Below, piece after piece: positions 1-7,358 of a stretch of DNA of 64,000 bases. Position 1 is the stretch's first letter, and every line of letters begins with the position of its first letter. The position numbers were made by a program, and so were the translations under genes. The notes beneath the pieces were generated by a model, which did not search any database, had not been told where the DNA came from, and saw only the letters and a program-made list of their open reading frames with translations. Origin of the DNA: an uncultured Bradyrhizobium sp. (GTDB lineage: Bacteria; Pseudomonadota; Alphaproteobacteria; Rhizobiales; Xanthobacteraceae); NCBI RefSeq assembly GCF_947648125.1, contig NZ_CANSMR010000007.1, positions 248,001-312,000 of the forward strand, written 5' to 3'.

Positions 1-833
1 TGGGGCGCTCGCTGCTCGGCACCGCCAAGACGCTGAAGGCCTTCAACCGGGACACGCTGCGCGGCTATCTGTCGACGCATTACCGTGCGCCGGACATGGT
101 GGTCGCCGCCGCCGGCGCCGTCGATCACAAGCGCGTCGTCGAGGACGTGGCGCAGAAATTCGCCAGCTTCGACGCCACGCCGGCACCGGCGCCGCAGCCT
201 GCGATGTTCGGCAAGGGCGGCTCGCGGGTGGTGCATCGCGATCTCGAGCAGGCGCATCTGACGCTGGCGCTCGAGGGCGTGCCGCAGACCGACCTGTCGC
301 TGTTCTCGCTGCAGGTCTTCACCAACACGCTCGGCGGCGGGATGTCGTCGCGGCTGTTCCAGGAGGTGCGCGAGAAGCGCGGGCTGTGCTACTCGATCTA
401 CACCTTCCACGCCCCCTACACCGACACCGGCTTTTTCGGCCTCTACACCGGGACCGATCCCGCCGACGCGCCGGAAATGATGGAAGTCATCGTCGACGTC
501 ATCAATGACGCGGTGGAGACCCTGACCGAGGCCGAGGTCGCCCGCGCCAAGGCGCAGATGAAGGCCGGCCTGTTGATGGCGCTGGAAAGCTGTTCATCCC
601 GGGCCGAGCAGCTGGCACGCCATGTGCTAGCCTACGGCCGGCCGCAGACGGTGGAAGAGCTGGTGGCACGGATCGACGCGGTCAGCGTCGAATCGAGCCG
701 CAACGCCGCCCGCGCGCTGCTGTCGCGCAGCCGGCCCGCCGTTGTTGCACTCGGCAGCGGCAGGGGTCTGGACACGGCGGTGTCTTTTGCGGAAGGATTG
801 ACGAAGTCGAAGGCAAAGACGCTGCTGCATTAG
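1..833 (+). CDS. M16 family zinc metallopeptidase (processing-peptidase-like), 3' part only
   Basis: The open frame is already running at the window edge (first full codon at base 3), so only about 277 C-terminal residues are present. They match the non-catalytic half of M16/pitrilysin proteins related to mitochondrial processing peptidase beta: a Gly-rich segment (LGGGMSSRLFQEVREKRGLCYS) followed by the aromatic YTFHAPYTDTGFFGLY strand and a long helical tail. The HxxEH zinc site would lie upstream, outside the window. Family members act as zinc endopeptidases. In related genomes this gene follows thrC and precedes a GNAT gene, and the GNAT gene is present here. Family call is firm; substrate unknown. 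Confidence 0.88.
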   Translation, partial: GRSLLGTAKTLKAFNRDTLRGYLSTHYRAPDMVVAAAGAVDHKRVVEDVAQKFASFDATPAPAPQPAMFGKGGSRVVHRDLEQAHLTLALEGVPQTDLSLFSLQVFTNTLGGGMSSRLFQEVREKRGLCYSIYTFHAPYTDTGFFGLYTGTDPADAPEMMEVIVDVINDAVETLTEAEVARAKAQMKAGLLMALESCSSRAEQLARHVLAYGRPQTVEELVARIDAVSVESSRNAARALLSRSRPAVVALGSGRGLDTAVSFAEGLTKSKAKTLLH

Positions 834-844
834 GGATTGAGCTG

Positions 845-1048
845 ACCTCGCCCCGCTCTTGCGGGGAGAGCATGGGCCGCCTACCGGCGGCCGTTGACGG
901 ACATACGCCGAGGCGGAGCCTCGGCTATGGCCGAAGGCTTCGGGTGAGGGGTCGAGCCGCAGATTGAGGCTGCGGAAAGGGCCCTCACCCCGACCCTCCA
1001 AGAGCGAGCTTTGCTCGTCTTGACCCCGCAAGAGCGGGCGAGGGAGAA
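845..1048. repeat. Intergenic palindromic repeat (Bradyrhizobium-type, GAGAGG/CCCTCACC family)
   Basis: The gap between the peptidase and the GNAT gene is filled by nested inverted repeats: a CCCCGCTCTTGCGGGG hairpin near the left end, a GTGAGGG/CCCTCAC pair in the middle and a CCCGCAAGAGCGGG stretch near the right end. The same word set recurs at 36486-36650 and 55115-55270, so this is a dispersed non-coding family rather than a single terminator. Confidence 0.7.
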
Positions 1049-1074
1049 GTAGTCCGGCGGGGGAGTGTTGGGCC

Positions 1075-1662
1075 ATGGCCCTGTTTCGTTTGCCGTCTGG
1101 TGGACCGGCCGCACTGATGCCGCGGGGTCACGGGCTTTTGCTGCGTGCGCCGCAAATGTCGGATTTCCCGCAATGGGCGCAATTGCGCGAGTTCAGCCGC
1201 GCCTATCTCACGCCATGGGAGCCGATCTGGCCCTCCGACGACCTGACCCGCGCGGGCTTCCGCCGTAGGTTGCGCCGCTACAGCGAGGATATCGCCGCCG
1301 ACCGCTCCTATCCGTTCATCATCTTCCGCGAATCGGACGGGGTGATGATCGGCGGCATCACGCTTGCCAATGTCCGCCGCGGTATCGTGCAGGCCGGCAC
1401 GATCGGCTATTGGGTCGGCCTGCCGCACGCCCATCGCGGCTACATGACGACGGCGCTGCGGGTGCTGCTGCCCTCGCTGTTCGGCGAGCTCAACCTGCAT
1501 CGCATCGAGGCGGCCTGCATTCCCTCCAATGCGTCGTCGATCCGCGTGCTGGAGAAGTGCGGCTTCACCCGCGAGGGCCTGGCGCGGCGCTATCTCTGCA
1601 TCAACGGGATCTGGCAGGACCACCTGCTGTTCGGCCTGCTGCACGAGGATTTCCGCGGTTGA
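1075..1662 (+). CDS. GNAT family N-acetyltransferase (RimJ/RimL-like)
   Basis: The 195-residue protein has the RimJ/RimL layout: an N-terminal strand and helix, the YWVGLPHAHRGYMTTAL motif (acetyl-CoA binding, V/I-G-x-x-x-x-x-G-x-G/A equivalent), and the typical C-terminal IEAACIPSNASSIRVLEKCGFTREG block. RimJ/L enzymes acetylate N-terminal amines of ribosomal proteins or small molecules using acetyl-CoA; the acceptor here cannot be told. The start at 1075 lacks a strong ribosome-binding site, and the internal Met at 1117 is an alternative. It lies downstream of the M16 peptidase, separated by a palindromic repeat, so co-transcription is possible but not shown. Confidence 0.88.
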   Translation: MALFRLPSGGPAALMPRGHGLLLRAPQMSDFPQWAQLREFSRAYLTPWEPIWPSDDLTRAGFRRRLRRYSEDIAADRSYPFIIFRESDGVMIGGITLANVRRGIVQAGTIGYWVGLPHAHRGYMTTALRVLLPSLFGELNLHRIEAACIPSNASSIRVLEKCGFTREGLARRYLCINGIWQDHLLFGLLHEDFRG

Positions 1663-1801
1663 ATCTTAAGCCTGTTGGCTGATGGCGGGCCCGCCGCCCG
1701 GCGCCTCCTGGAGGCCCTGTTAGATGCCTTGGGTTCGCCGCCATTGCCTTGCTATAACGCCCGCGAAACGGGGAACCGTGTTTTGAGATTTGAGGGTATT
1801 G

Positions 1802-2449
1802 ATGGGTGACAGGGTGATCAGGTTCGCGCTCGCGGCGGCGGTATCGATCGGTCTCGGTGCCACCCTGCTGCCGGAGGCCGGCTCGGCGCAGTCGCTGAGC
1901 GACCGCTTCAAGAGCCTGTTCGGCGGCGGTTCGTCGGATTCGAAGCCGGCGACGCCAGCGGCGCCGCAGCCGCTCAACGATGCCGACGCCGGGCTAACCT
2001 GCCCGCCGGTGCAGATCCGCTCCGGGGCCTCGACCTATTCGGTCGCTGTGGACGGCAAGGAAGCGGTCGGCAACGACGTCAAATTCCTGGCCTCGATCAC
2101 GCGCACGGCGCGGGAATGCAATCTGAACAGCGGCCAGATCACGGCCAAGATCGGTATCCAGGGGCGCGTCATCGTCGGCCCCCAGGGCGCGCCGCCGACC
2201 ATCCAGGTGCCGCTGCGCGTCGCCGTGGTGAAGGGCGGCGTCGGCGAGAAGACCATCGCCACCAAGGCCTACACCACCACGGTGCAGATGGACGACAGCG
2301 GCAGCGTGCCGTTCAGCCTGGTCGCCGAGGATGTCGTCTATCCGGCGCCGTCGGCCGCGGAGAACGACGATTATGTCTTCTATATCGGCTTCGATCCGCA
2401 GGCGCTGAAGCCGGAGCCCAAGCCCCGCGCGCCGCACAAGAAGAAGTAG
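1802..2449 (+). CDS. Hypothetical exported protein
   Basis: A 215-residue protein of unknown function. The chosen ATG has GAGGG five bases upstream; an upstream TTG in frame is less likely. It begins with a signal peptide (basic start, hydrophobic stretch, cleavage expected after SAQ near residue 31), followed by a Gly/Ser/Pro-rich linker and a beta-rich domain, and ends in a Lys/Pro-rich tail. The hydrophobic start and SAQ site suggest periplasmic export. Two cysteines in the mature part could form a disulfide. It is convergent with the ATP synthase operon, and the two share the terminator at 2503-2537. I do not recognise a family. Confidence 0.72.
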   Translation: MGDRVIRFALAAAVSIGLGATLLPEAGSAQSLSDRFKSLFGGGSSDSKPATPAAPQPLNDADAGLTCPPVQIRSGASTYSVAVDGKEAVGNDVKFLASITRTARECNLNSGQITAKIGIQGRVIVGPQGAPPTIQVPLRVAVVKGGVGEKTIATKAYTTTVQMDDSGSVPFSLVAEDVVYPAPSAAENDDYVFYIGFDPQALKPEPKPRAPHKKK

Positions 2450-2502
2450 CGGCTGCCGCCGTGACGGGGGCCGGTAGAATAAAGAAGCAGCAGGAACAAA
2501 GA

Positions 2503-2537
2503 AAAAGGCCGGCGCGATGATCTCGCGCCGGCCTTTT
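2503..2537 (-). terminator. Rho-independent terminator of the F0 ATP synthase operon
   Basis: A perfect 15-bp stem (2503-2517 with 2523-2537) with a 5-nt loop. Read on the minus strand the stem ends in a T run. It lies 22 bases after the atpF stop and may also serve the convergent exported protein gene. Confidence 0.85.
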
Positions 2538-2558
2538 CCGGAAGGACGTGTGATCGCG

Positions 2559-3044
2559 TCAGTTCAGCTTGGAGCGGACTTCGGCGATGCCCTTGCCGAC
2601 GAGCTCGTCGGCAACCGAGCCCTTGACCGACTGCGACAGGATGGTCGAGGCGGCGGTCACGGCGGCGTTGGCCGCGGCGGCGCGCACATCGGCCACGGCC
2701 TGCGCCTCGGCCTGGGCGATCTTGCTCTCGGCGGTCTTGGTCCGCCGGGCGACAAAATCTTCCATCTTGGTCTTGGCTTCAGCCGCGATCCGCTCGGCTT
2801 CGGCCTTGGCGCTGGAGATGATGTCGGCGGCCTCGCGCTCCGCGCTGGCGCGGCGCGCCTTGTATTCGCCGAGCAGCTTGTTGGCCTCGTCCTTCAGACG
2901 GCGGGCGTCCTCGAGCTCGGCCTTGATGCGCTCGGCACGATGATCGAGCGCCGTCAGCAGGGTGCGATGGACGCCGAGATAGCCGAACACGACCAGCAGA
3001 ATGACGAAGGCGATGGCAACCCAGGTTTCCGGTTCGTAAAACAT
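2559..3044 (-). CDS. atpF: F0F1 ATP synthase subunit b
   Basis: A 161-residue protein with one N-terminal membrane helix ([21 protein letters not shown], residues 6-27) followed by an uninterrupted Ala/Glu/Lys-rich coiled coil to the C-terminus. This is the architecture of the peripheral-stalk b subunit, which tethers F1 to the membrane a subunit. It is the last gene of the minus-strand operon atpI-atpB-atpE-atpF'-atpF, starts 3 bases after the b' stop, and is followed by a strong terminator. Having both b and b' is typical of alphaproteobacteria and photosynthetic lineages. The F1 genes are not in this window. Confidence 0.96.
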   Translation of the reverse strand: MFYEPETWVAIAFVILLVVFGYLGVHRTLLTALDHRAERIKAELEDARRLKDEANKLLGEYKARRASAEREAADIISSAKAEAERIAAEAKTKMEDFVARRTKTAESKIAQAEAQAVADVRAAAANAAVTAASTILSQSVKGSVADELVGKGIAEVRSKLN

Positions 3045-3047
3045 CGT

Positions 3048-3614
3048 CTATCCCTTCAGCGACGCGTCGACGGCGCTGTTGACCGCATTCGCGTCCGGCG
3101 TGACGCCGGCGAGTTGCTGGACGATGGCGCCGGCCGCATCCGCCGCGATGCCGCGGACGTTGCTCATGGCGTTGGTCCGGGTCGTTGCGATCTGCTTCTC
3201 GGCGTCGGCGAGCTTTGCCGCCAGCTTCTCTTCCAGCGCCTTGCGCTCGGCTTCCGAGGCCGCGTTCAGCTTCTCGCGGGTCTCGTTGCCGATCGCCTGC
3301 GCGTTGGAGCGCGCATTCGCCAGCTCGGTTTCATAGGCCTTCAGCGCCGCGTCGGACTCGTCCTTCAGCTTCTGCGCCTCGGCCAGATCGCCCTCGATCT
3401 TGTTCTGGCGTGCATCGATCGTCCCGCCGACACGCGGCAGTGCGATACGCGACACGATCAGATAGAGCGCGACAAATGCAATCGCCAGCGACACCAGCTG
3501 CGAAGCGAAATTGGAGGAATCGAACGGCGGAAAGGCTCCGCCGTGATGTCCGCCATCGGCCTCGGTGTGGGCGCCGGCATTCTGGCCTTTTGCCTCGCCA
3601 TGACTCTCAGCCAC
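3048..3614 (-). CDS. atpG: F0F1 ATP synthase subunit b'
   Basis: A 188-residue paralogue of subunit b. It has a His/Gly-rich cytoplasmic N-terminal extension (about residues 1-35), a membrane helix around 40-58 ([16 protein letters not shown]) and a long charged coiled coil. It pairs with b to form the peripheral stalk of the F0 sector. It sits between atpE and atpF, in the order seen in Rhizobiales. Symbols vary in databases (atpG, atpF2, atpX). The identification rests on the operon position plus the single-helix/coiled-coil layout. Confidence 0.94.
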   Translation of the reverse strand: MAESHGEAKGQNAGAHTEADGGHHGGAFPPFDSSNFASQLVSLAIAFVALYLIVSRIALPRVGGTIDARQNKIEGDLAEAQKLKDESDAALKAYETELANARSNAQAIGNETREKLNAASEAERKALEEKLAAKLADAEKQIATTRTNAMSNVRGIAADAAGAIVQQLAGVTPDANAVNSAVDASLKG

Positions 3615-3705
3615 GGTGTTCTCCTGTTGCTGTCATGCGCGCCGCCCTTGGTACGACCTCTGGGCGGCGCGACGGGTTGCCGCTAAAGCGGAACCGGGGT
3701 GCCGC

Positions 3706-3936
3706 TCAGAGCGGAACGAACAGCAGAAGCAGCGCGATCAGCAGCGAGAAGATGCCGAGCGCTTCGGTCACGGCGAAGCCGAAGATCAGGTTGCCGAACT
3801 GGCCCTGAGCGGCCGACGGGTTACGCACCGCAGCGGCGAGGTAGTTGCCGAAGATGATGCCCACGCCGACGCCCGCACCGCCCATGCCGATGCACGCGAT
3901 GCCCGCGCCGATAAGTTTTGCTGCTGCCGGTTCCAT
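3706..3936 (-). CDS. atpE: F0F1 ATP synthase subunit c (proton ring)
   Basis: A 76-residue proteolipid with two membrane helices joined by the polar loop RNPSAAQGQ (residues 38-46). Glu58, in FAVTEALG of the second helix, is the proton-carrying carboxylate. The Gly-rich first helix ([19 protein letters not shown]) is the ring-packing motif. Ten or more copies form the rotor ring. No sodium-type ligand set (Q-x-ES) is present, so a proton-driven enzyme is expected. It lies between atpB and atpF' in the F0 operon. Confidence 0.97.
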   Translation of the reverse strand: MEPAAAKLIGAGIACIGMGGAGVGVGIIFGNYLAAAVRNPSAAQGQFGNLIFGFAVTEALGIFSLLIALLLLFVPL

Positions 3937-3991
3937 TTGTAGCTCCTTGAGAAAGATAGACAGATTGGTGGGTGGAGATTCCCCGGACCGC

Positions 3992-4741
3992 TTAGTGTCC
4001 CGGATGAATGGCGTCGTTGAGGTAGATGCAGGTCAGGATCGCGAACACGTAGGCCTGCAGGAATGCGACCAGCAGTTCGAGCGCGTACAGTGCGACCGTG
4101 AGCGCCAGCGGCAGCACGCCGCCGAACCAGCCGAGCGCGCCGAGCGAGAAGCCGAGCATCGCGACAAAGCCCGCGAACACCTTGAGCGCGATGTGGCCGG
4201 CCAGCATGTTGGCGAACAGACGAACGCTATGCGAGACCGGCCGCAGGAAGAACGACAGGATCTCGATGAACATGACCAGCGGCAGGATGTAGATCGGAAC
4301 GCCGGAGGGGACGAAGATGCTGAAGAATTTCAGGCCGTTCTTGTAGAGGCCGTAGATCAGCACGGTGAAGAATACGAGCAGCGCCAGCGCCGCGGTGACG
4401 ATCAGGTGGCTAGCGATCGTGAAGGTGTAGGGGATCACGCCGACCAGGTTCGAGACGCACAGGAACATGAAGAGCGAGAAGATCAGCGGGAAGAACTTCA
4501 TGCCTTCCGAGCCGGCCGTGCTGCGAATCGTCGACGCGACGAATTCGTAGGAGATTTCAGCGACCGACTGCAGCCGTCCCGGAACCAGGTCCCGGCCGCT
4601 CGCCAGCATCAAGAGCGCGATCAGCAGCACCGCGATGAGCATGAAGAGCGACGAATTGGTGAAGGCGATCGTGTGATTGCCGATGTGGCCGAGCGTGAAG
4701 AGGGGCTCGATATTGAACTGGTGGATCGGGTCGATTTTCAT
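3992..4741 (-). CDS. atpB: F0F1 ATP synthase subunit a
   Basis: A 249-residue polytopic membrane protein forming the proton half-channels against the c ring. The invariant arginine is in [14 protein letters not shown], followed by the conserved Asn and by the C-terminal [22 protein letters not shown] block. The start at 4741 (MKIDPIHQF) gives the usual length for the family; a nine-residue upstream extension in frame has no support. It is the second gene of the operon after atpI. Confidence 0.96.
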   Translation of the reverse strand: MKIDPIHQFNIEPLFTLGHIGNHTIAFTNSSLFMLIAVLLIALLMLASGRDLVPGRLQSVAEISYEFVASTIRSTAGSEGMKFFPLIFSLFMFLCVSNLVGVIPYTFTIASHLIVTAALALLVFFTVLIYGLYKNGLKFFSIFVPSGVPIYILPLVMFIEILSFFLRPVSHSVRLFANMLAGHIALKVFAGFVAMLGFSLGALGWFGGVLPLALTVALYALELLVAFLQAYVFAILTCIYLNDAIHPGH

Positions 4742-4813
4742 CCGCGCGGCTCTTGGTCCACCGGCCATCGTGCCGGTAATCGAATTTCAAATGTCGTGAC
4801 TTCCCGCCAGCGC

Positions 4814-5185
4814 TCAGCGCTTGCCCGAGGCCACGCCCGCGGACCTCACCACGTTGACTACGCCGGCGACGAAGCCGAGCAGCGTTAACACGATGAAGCC
4901 GAATGGCGACGTCGACAGCAAACGGTCGAACCCCCAGCCAATCGCCGCTCCGACGGCAACGCCCGCGATCAGCTCCGAGGAAAGACGAAAACCGAGCGCC
5001 ATCGCCGAAGCTCTGGCGGCACTGTCCCCGCTTTCAGTACCGGATTGATCAGTCTTGCTCCTGCGGCTGTCGCGAATTTCTGACAACCGATGATCGAGAC
5101 TTCCGAGCCTTGCGGAAAGCGCAGCTTCGTCAGGAGGCGATTGATCGCGACTTCCATCTGCGCCGTCGTTGGTGTTCTCAGCCAT
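4814..5185 (-). CDS. atpI: AtpI/AtpZ family F0 assembly protein
   Basis: A 123-residue protein with a charged, disordered N-terminal half (Ser/Asp/Arg-rich to about residue 60) and two C-terminal membrane helices (LSSELIAGVAVGAAIGWGF and FGFIVLTLLGFVAGVVNVV). This is the AtpI/AtpZ layout; the family helps assemble the c ring or take up Mg2+ for the synthase. It is the first gene of the F0 operon. The 276-bp region upstream (5186-5461), shared with a divergent gene, must hold the operon promoter, but no consensus hexamers stood out. Confidence 0.9.
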   Translation of the reverse strand: MAENTNDGADGSRDQSPPDEAALSARLGSLDHRLSEIRDSRRSKTDQSGTESGDSAARASAMALGFRLSSELIAGVAVGAAIGWGFDRLLSTSPFGFIVLTLLGFVAGVVNVVRSAGVASGKR

Positions 5186-5461
5186 GCTGCAAACACTAAC
5201 CGATGCCGCGGATGATGGAAATTGCGCCCGTCCCCGTCAAAAGCCGCGCGGACCATACTTACCGCGTCTAATCAAGTCAAGATTGCGTCGTAACCAGTTA
5301 TTGCTTTGATTCTACTGGATTTATTTGGAGATATTCAAGGTCAGAGTGACGCAGTGTTCGCAGTGCAACAGCTTGTATGCTGTGAAGTGATGTTGCCTGG
5401 CATTTCCGGCTCTGCTGGGATCACCGAAAGTCCTCATCCTCTCGCGCAGTCAAGGTTCCGC

Positions 5462-6085
5462 ATGTCACGCCAGATCGATTACTACTTCTCGCTGCAATCG
5501 CCCTGGGCCTATATCGGTCACAAGCCCTTCGTTCGGCTCGTAAACACTTACGATCTCAAGGTAAATTACCGGCCCGTGCTGCTGGTCGATCTGTTCTCGG
5601 AGACCGGCGGGCTGCCGCTCGCCCAGCGCCATCCGGTGCGGCAGCGCTACCGGATGATCGAGTTGCAGCGCTGGCGCGACAAGCGCGGGCTGAATTTTCA
5701 CCTGCAGCCGGCCAACTGGCCGTTCAACGGGCGGCTTGCCGATGGCGTCGTCATCGCGATGCTCGAGGCCGGGCTCGATCCCGAGCCGTTTTTGCAACGC
5801 GCCTATCCTGCTGTGTGGGAGCTTGAGCTCAACCTTGCCGATGCTGCGACGCTGGTGAAACTCGCCGACGATGCAGGCTTGCCCGGCCGGCAGCTGGTGG
5901 AGCGCTCGGGCTCGGATGCGATCAGCGCGGCCTATGAGCAGAATCGCCAGACTGCATTGGACGCCGGCGTGTTCGGCTCGCCCGGCTATGTGCTCGATGG
6001 CGAGGTGTTCTGGGGGCAGGACCGGATCGAATTGCTCGAGGACGCGTTGAAGTCAGGCCGCGAGCCCTATAGCTCTGTGGTCTAG
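5462..6085 (+). CDS. DsbA-fold 2-hydroxychromene-2-carboxylate isomerase family protein
   Basis: A 207-residue protein of the kappa-GST/HCCA isomerase branch of the thioredoxin superfamily. It opens with IDYYFSLQSPWAYIG, where Ser replaces the DsbA CxxC cysteine, and continues through a helical insertion to FGSPGYVLDGEVFWGQDRIELLED, the cis-Pro and C-terminal motif of the family. Characterised members isomerise hydroxychromene carboxylates in naphthalene breakdown using glutathione, but most members have unknown substrates. The start at 5462 begins at the canonical N-terminus; a 52-residue upstream extension in frame is not family-like. It is divergent from the ATP synthase operon. Confidence 0.88.
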   Translation: MSRQIDYYFSLQSPWAYIGHKPFVRLVNTYDLKVNYRPVLLVDLFSETGGLPLAQRHPVRQRYRMIELQRWRDKRGLNFHLQPANWPFNGRLADGVVIAMLEAGLDPEPFLQRAYPAVWELELNLADAATLVKLADDAGLPGRQLVERSGSDAISAAYEQNRQTALDAGVFGSPGYVLDGEVFWGQDRIELLEDALKSGREPYSSVV

Positions 6086-6116
6086 GGGCAGGAATCTGGT
6101 TGAGGCGGAGCAAGCC

Positions 6117-6626
6117 ATGCCCATCGCGATGTCGTCCTCGAAATTGTCCATCGCAATTGTTGCCATCCTGATCTCAAGCGGTGCCGCGCTCGCGCAAACT
6201 GCGCCCGATACCGAGAACGGCCGCTACGCGTTGTCGCCGGCCGGCGATGGCTTCCTGCGGCTCGACACCCGCACCGGCGCGGTGTCGACCTGCACCAATT
6301 CCAGCGCCGGCTGGGCCTGCTACATGGTGCCCGACGAGCGTGCGGCGCTCGATGCCGAGATCGGGCGCCTGCAAGCCGACAATGACAAGCTGAAAGGCGA
6401 GCTCGCAGCGCGCACACCATCGGCCAAGACCGACGAGGCGTTGCCGAAATCGGATTCGTTGAAGAAGGCTGAGCCGAAAGTCGCCGAGGGCGAGCGCAAG
6501 ATCGAGATCCCGCTGCCGAGCGACCGCGACATGGATCGCATGATGTCGTTCGTGGAGCGGGCCTGGCGGCGGCTGATCGAGATGGCCAACCGCGTACAGC
6601 GCGACGTCAATGGTGGCAAGATTTGA
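6117..6626 (+). CDS. Hypothetical exported coiled-coil protein
   Basis: A 169-residue protein of unknown function. It has a signal peptide to about residue 26 (LSIAIVAILISSGAALAQ), then a short domain with an RYALSPAGDGFLRLDTRTGAVSTC...WACYMVPDERAAL block holding two cysteines, a short coiled coil (EIGRLQADNDKLKGELAA), a charged linker and a basic helix at the C-terminus. The motif around the two Cys recurs in exported rhizobial hypothetical proteins I have seen, but no function is known to me. It lies 31 bases after the isomerase-like gene on the same strand and could be co-transcribed with it. Confidence 0.75.
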   Translation: MPIAMSSSKLSIAIVAILISSGAALAQTAPDTENGRYALSPAGDGFLRLDTRTGAVSTCTNSSAGWACYMVPDERAALDAEIGRLQADNDKLKGELAARTPSAKTDEALPKSDSLKKAEPKVAEGERKIEIPLPSDRDMDRMMSFVERAWRRLIEMANRVQRDVNGGKI

Positions 6627-6650
6627 TGCGGCGTTTGCAACATCCACGGT

Positions 6651-6791
6651 GTCGTCCCGGCGAAAGCCGGGACCCATAACCACCGAAGCGTATTGGTTAC
6701 AAAGGATATCCACTCCGAGTCTTTGAACGTGAAGGGCCGCGGAGTATGGGTCCCGGCCCCCGTGCGCAATTGCGCACTAGGCCGGGACGAC
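6651..6791. repeat. Palindromic intergenic repeat, GTCGTCCCGG family
   Basis: The outer ends GTCGTCCCGG (6651-6660) and CCGGGACGAC (6782-6791) are perfect inverted repeats. Inside them are further pairs based on GGGACCCATA/TATGGGTCCC. The same family recurs at 33015-33125, so this is a mobile-type palindromic element able to fold into a long hairpin. It separates two genes on the plus strand. Confidence 0.82.
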
Positions 6792-6808
6792 GAGTTGAGA
6801 GACTGCGG

Positions 6809-7285
6809 ATGAGTTCATCGAAGCAAATGTCGCGCTCGGCGCCATCCTCGGTCGCGGCGACCAGCATCGTGTCGTCGCGCCTGACGGTCGAAACGCCCGG
6901 CGCCGGGTTCACCGACATCACGCGCGAGGTCGCAAAATTCCTGCGTGAGGTGCGCGCCGGCGAGGGTGCGGTGACGCTGTTCATCCGTCACACCTCGGCC
7001 TCGCTGACGATCCAGGAGAATGCCGATCCGACGGTGCTGGCCGATCTGACGACGGCGCTCGATCGCGCGGCGCCCGAGGACGGCGGCTGGCGTCACGACA
7101 CCGAAGGTCCCGATGATATGCCGGCGCATATCAAGACCATGCTGACGGCAACCTCGCTGCAGGTCCCGGTCCTCGACGGCGAGATGGCGCTCGGCACCTG
7201 GCAGGGCATCTATCTGATCGAGCATCGCGCCCACCCGCACCGGCGCGAGATTGTGCTGCAATTCATCGGCGCGACCAGAAACTGA
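6809..7285 (+). CDS. YjbQ/UPF0047 family protein (secondary thiamine-phosphate synthase-like)
   Basis: A 158-residue single-domain protein. It carries the YjbQ signatures: FIRHTSASLTIQENADP in the middle, then GWRHDTEGPDDMPAHIKTML, and LGTWQGIYLIEHR near the end, with conserved His/Asp residues grouped as in the family's metal site. Escherichia coli YjbQ shows weak thiamine-phosphate synthase activity, but the physiological role is not settled. The start at 6809 leaves an unusual Ser-rich N-terminal extension of about 20 residues before the conserved fold. It is followed at once by the shared hairpin at 7309-7338. Confidence 0.92.
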   Translation: MSSSKQMSRSAPSSVAATSIVSSRLTVETPGAGFTDITREVAKFLREVRAGEGAVTLFIRHTSASLTIQENADPTVLADLTTALDRAAPEDGGWRHDTEGPDDMPAHIKTMLTATSLQVPVLDGEMALGTWQGIYLIEHRAHPHRREIVLQFIGATRN

Positions 7286-7308
7286 TCGCAAATCGCGCGC
7301 AAAAATGA

Positions 7309-7338
7309 AACCGGCCGCGGATCGCTCCGCGGCCGGTT
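7309..7338. terminator. Bidirectional terminator hairpin
   Basis: A perfect 12-bp stem, AACCGGCCGCGG with its complement, around a 6-nt loop. It lies in the 73-bp gap between the convergent YjbQ and MHS transporter genes. A-rich sequence on the left gives a T run on the minus strand, so it suits termination of the transporter best. Confidence 0.75.
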
Positions 7339-7358
7339 CATCGAAAGGTGTCAGCCGA

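Noticed and set aside
5306-5461. N-terminal extension of the DsbA-fold isomerase-like protein
   Set aside because: The family begins at IDYYFSLQSPW; the extra 52 residues are not family-like and cover the promoter region.
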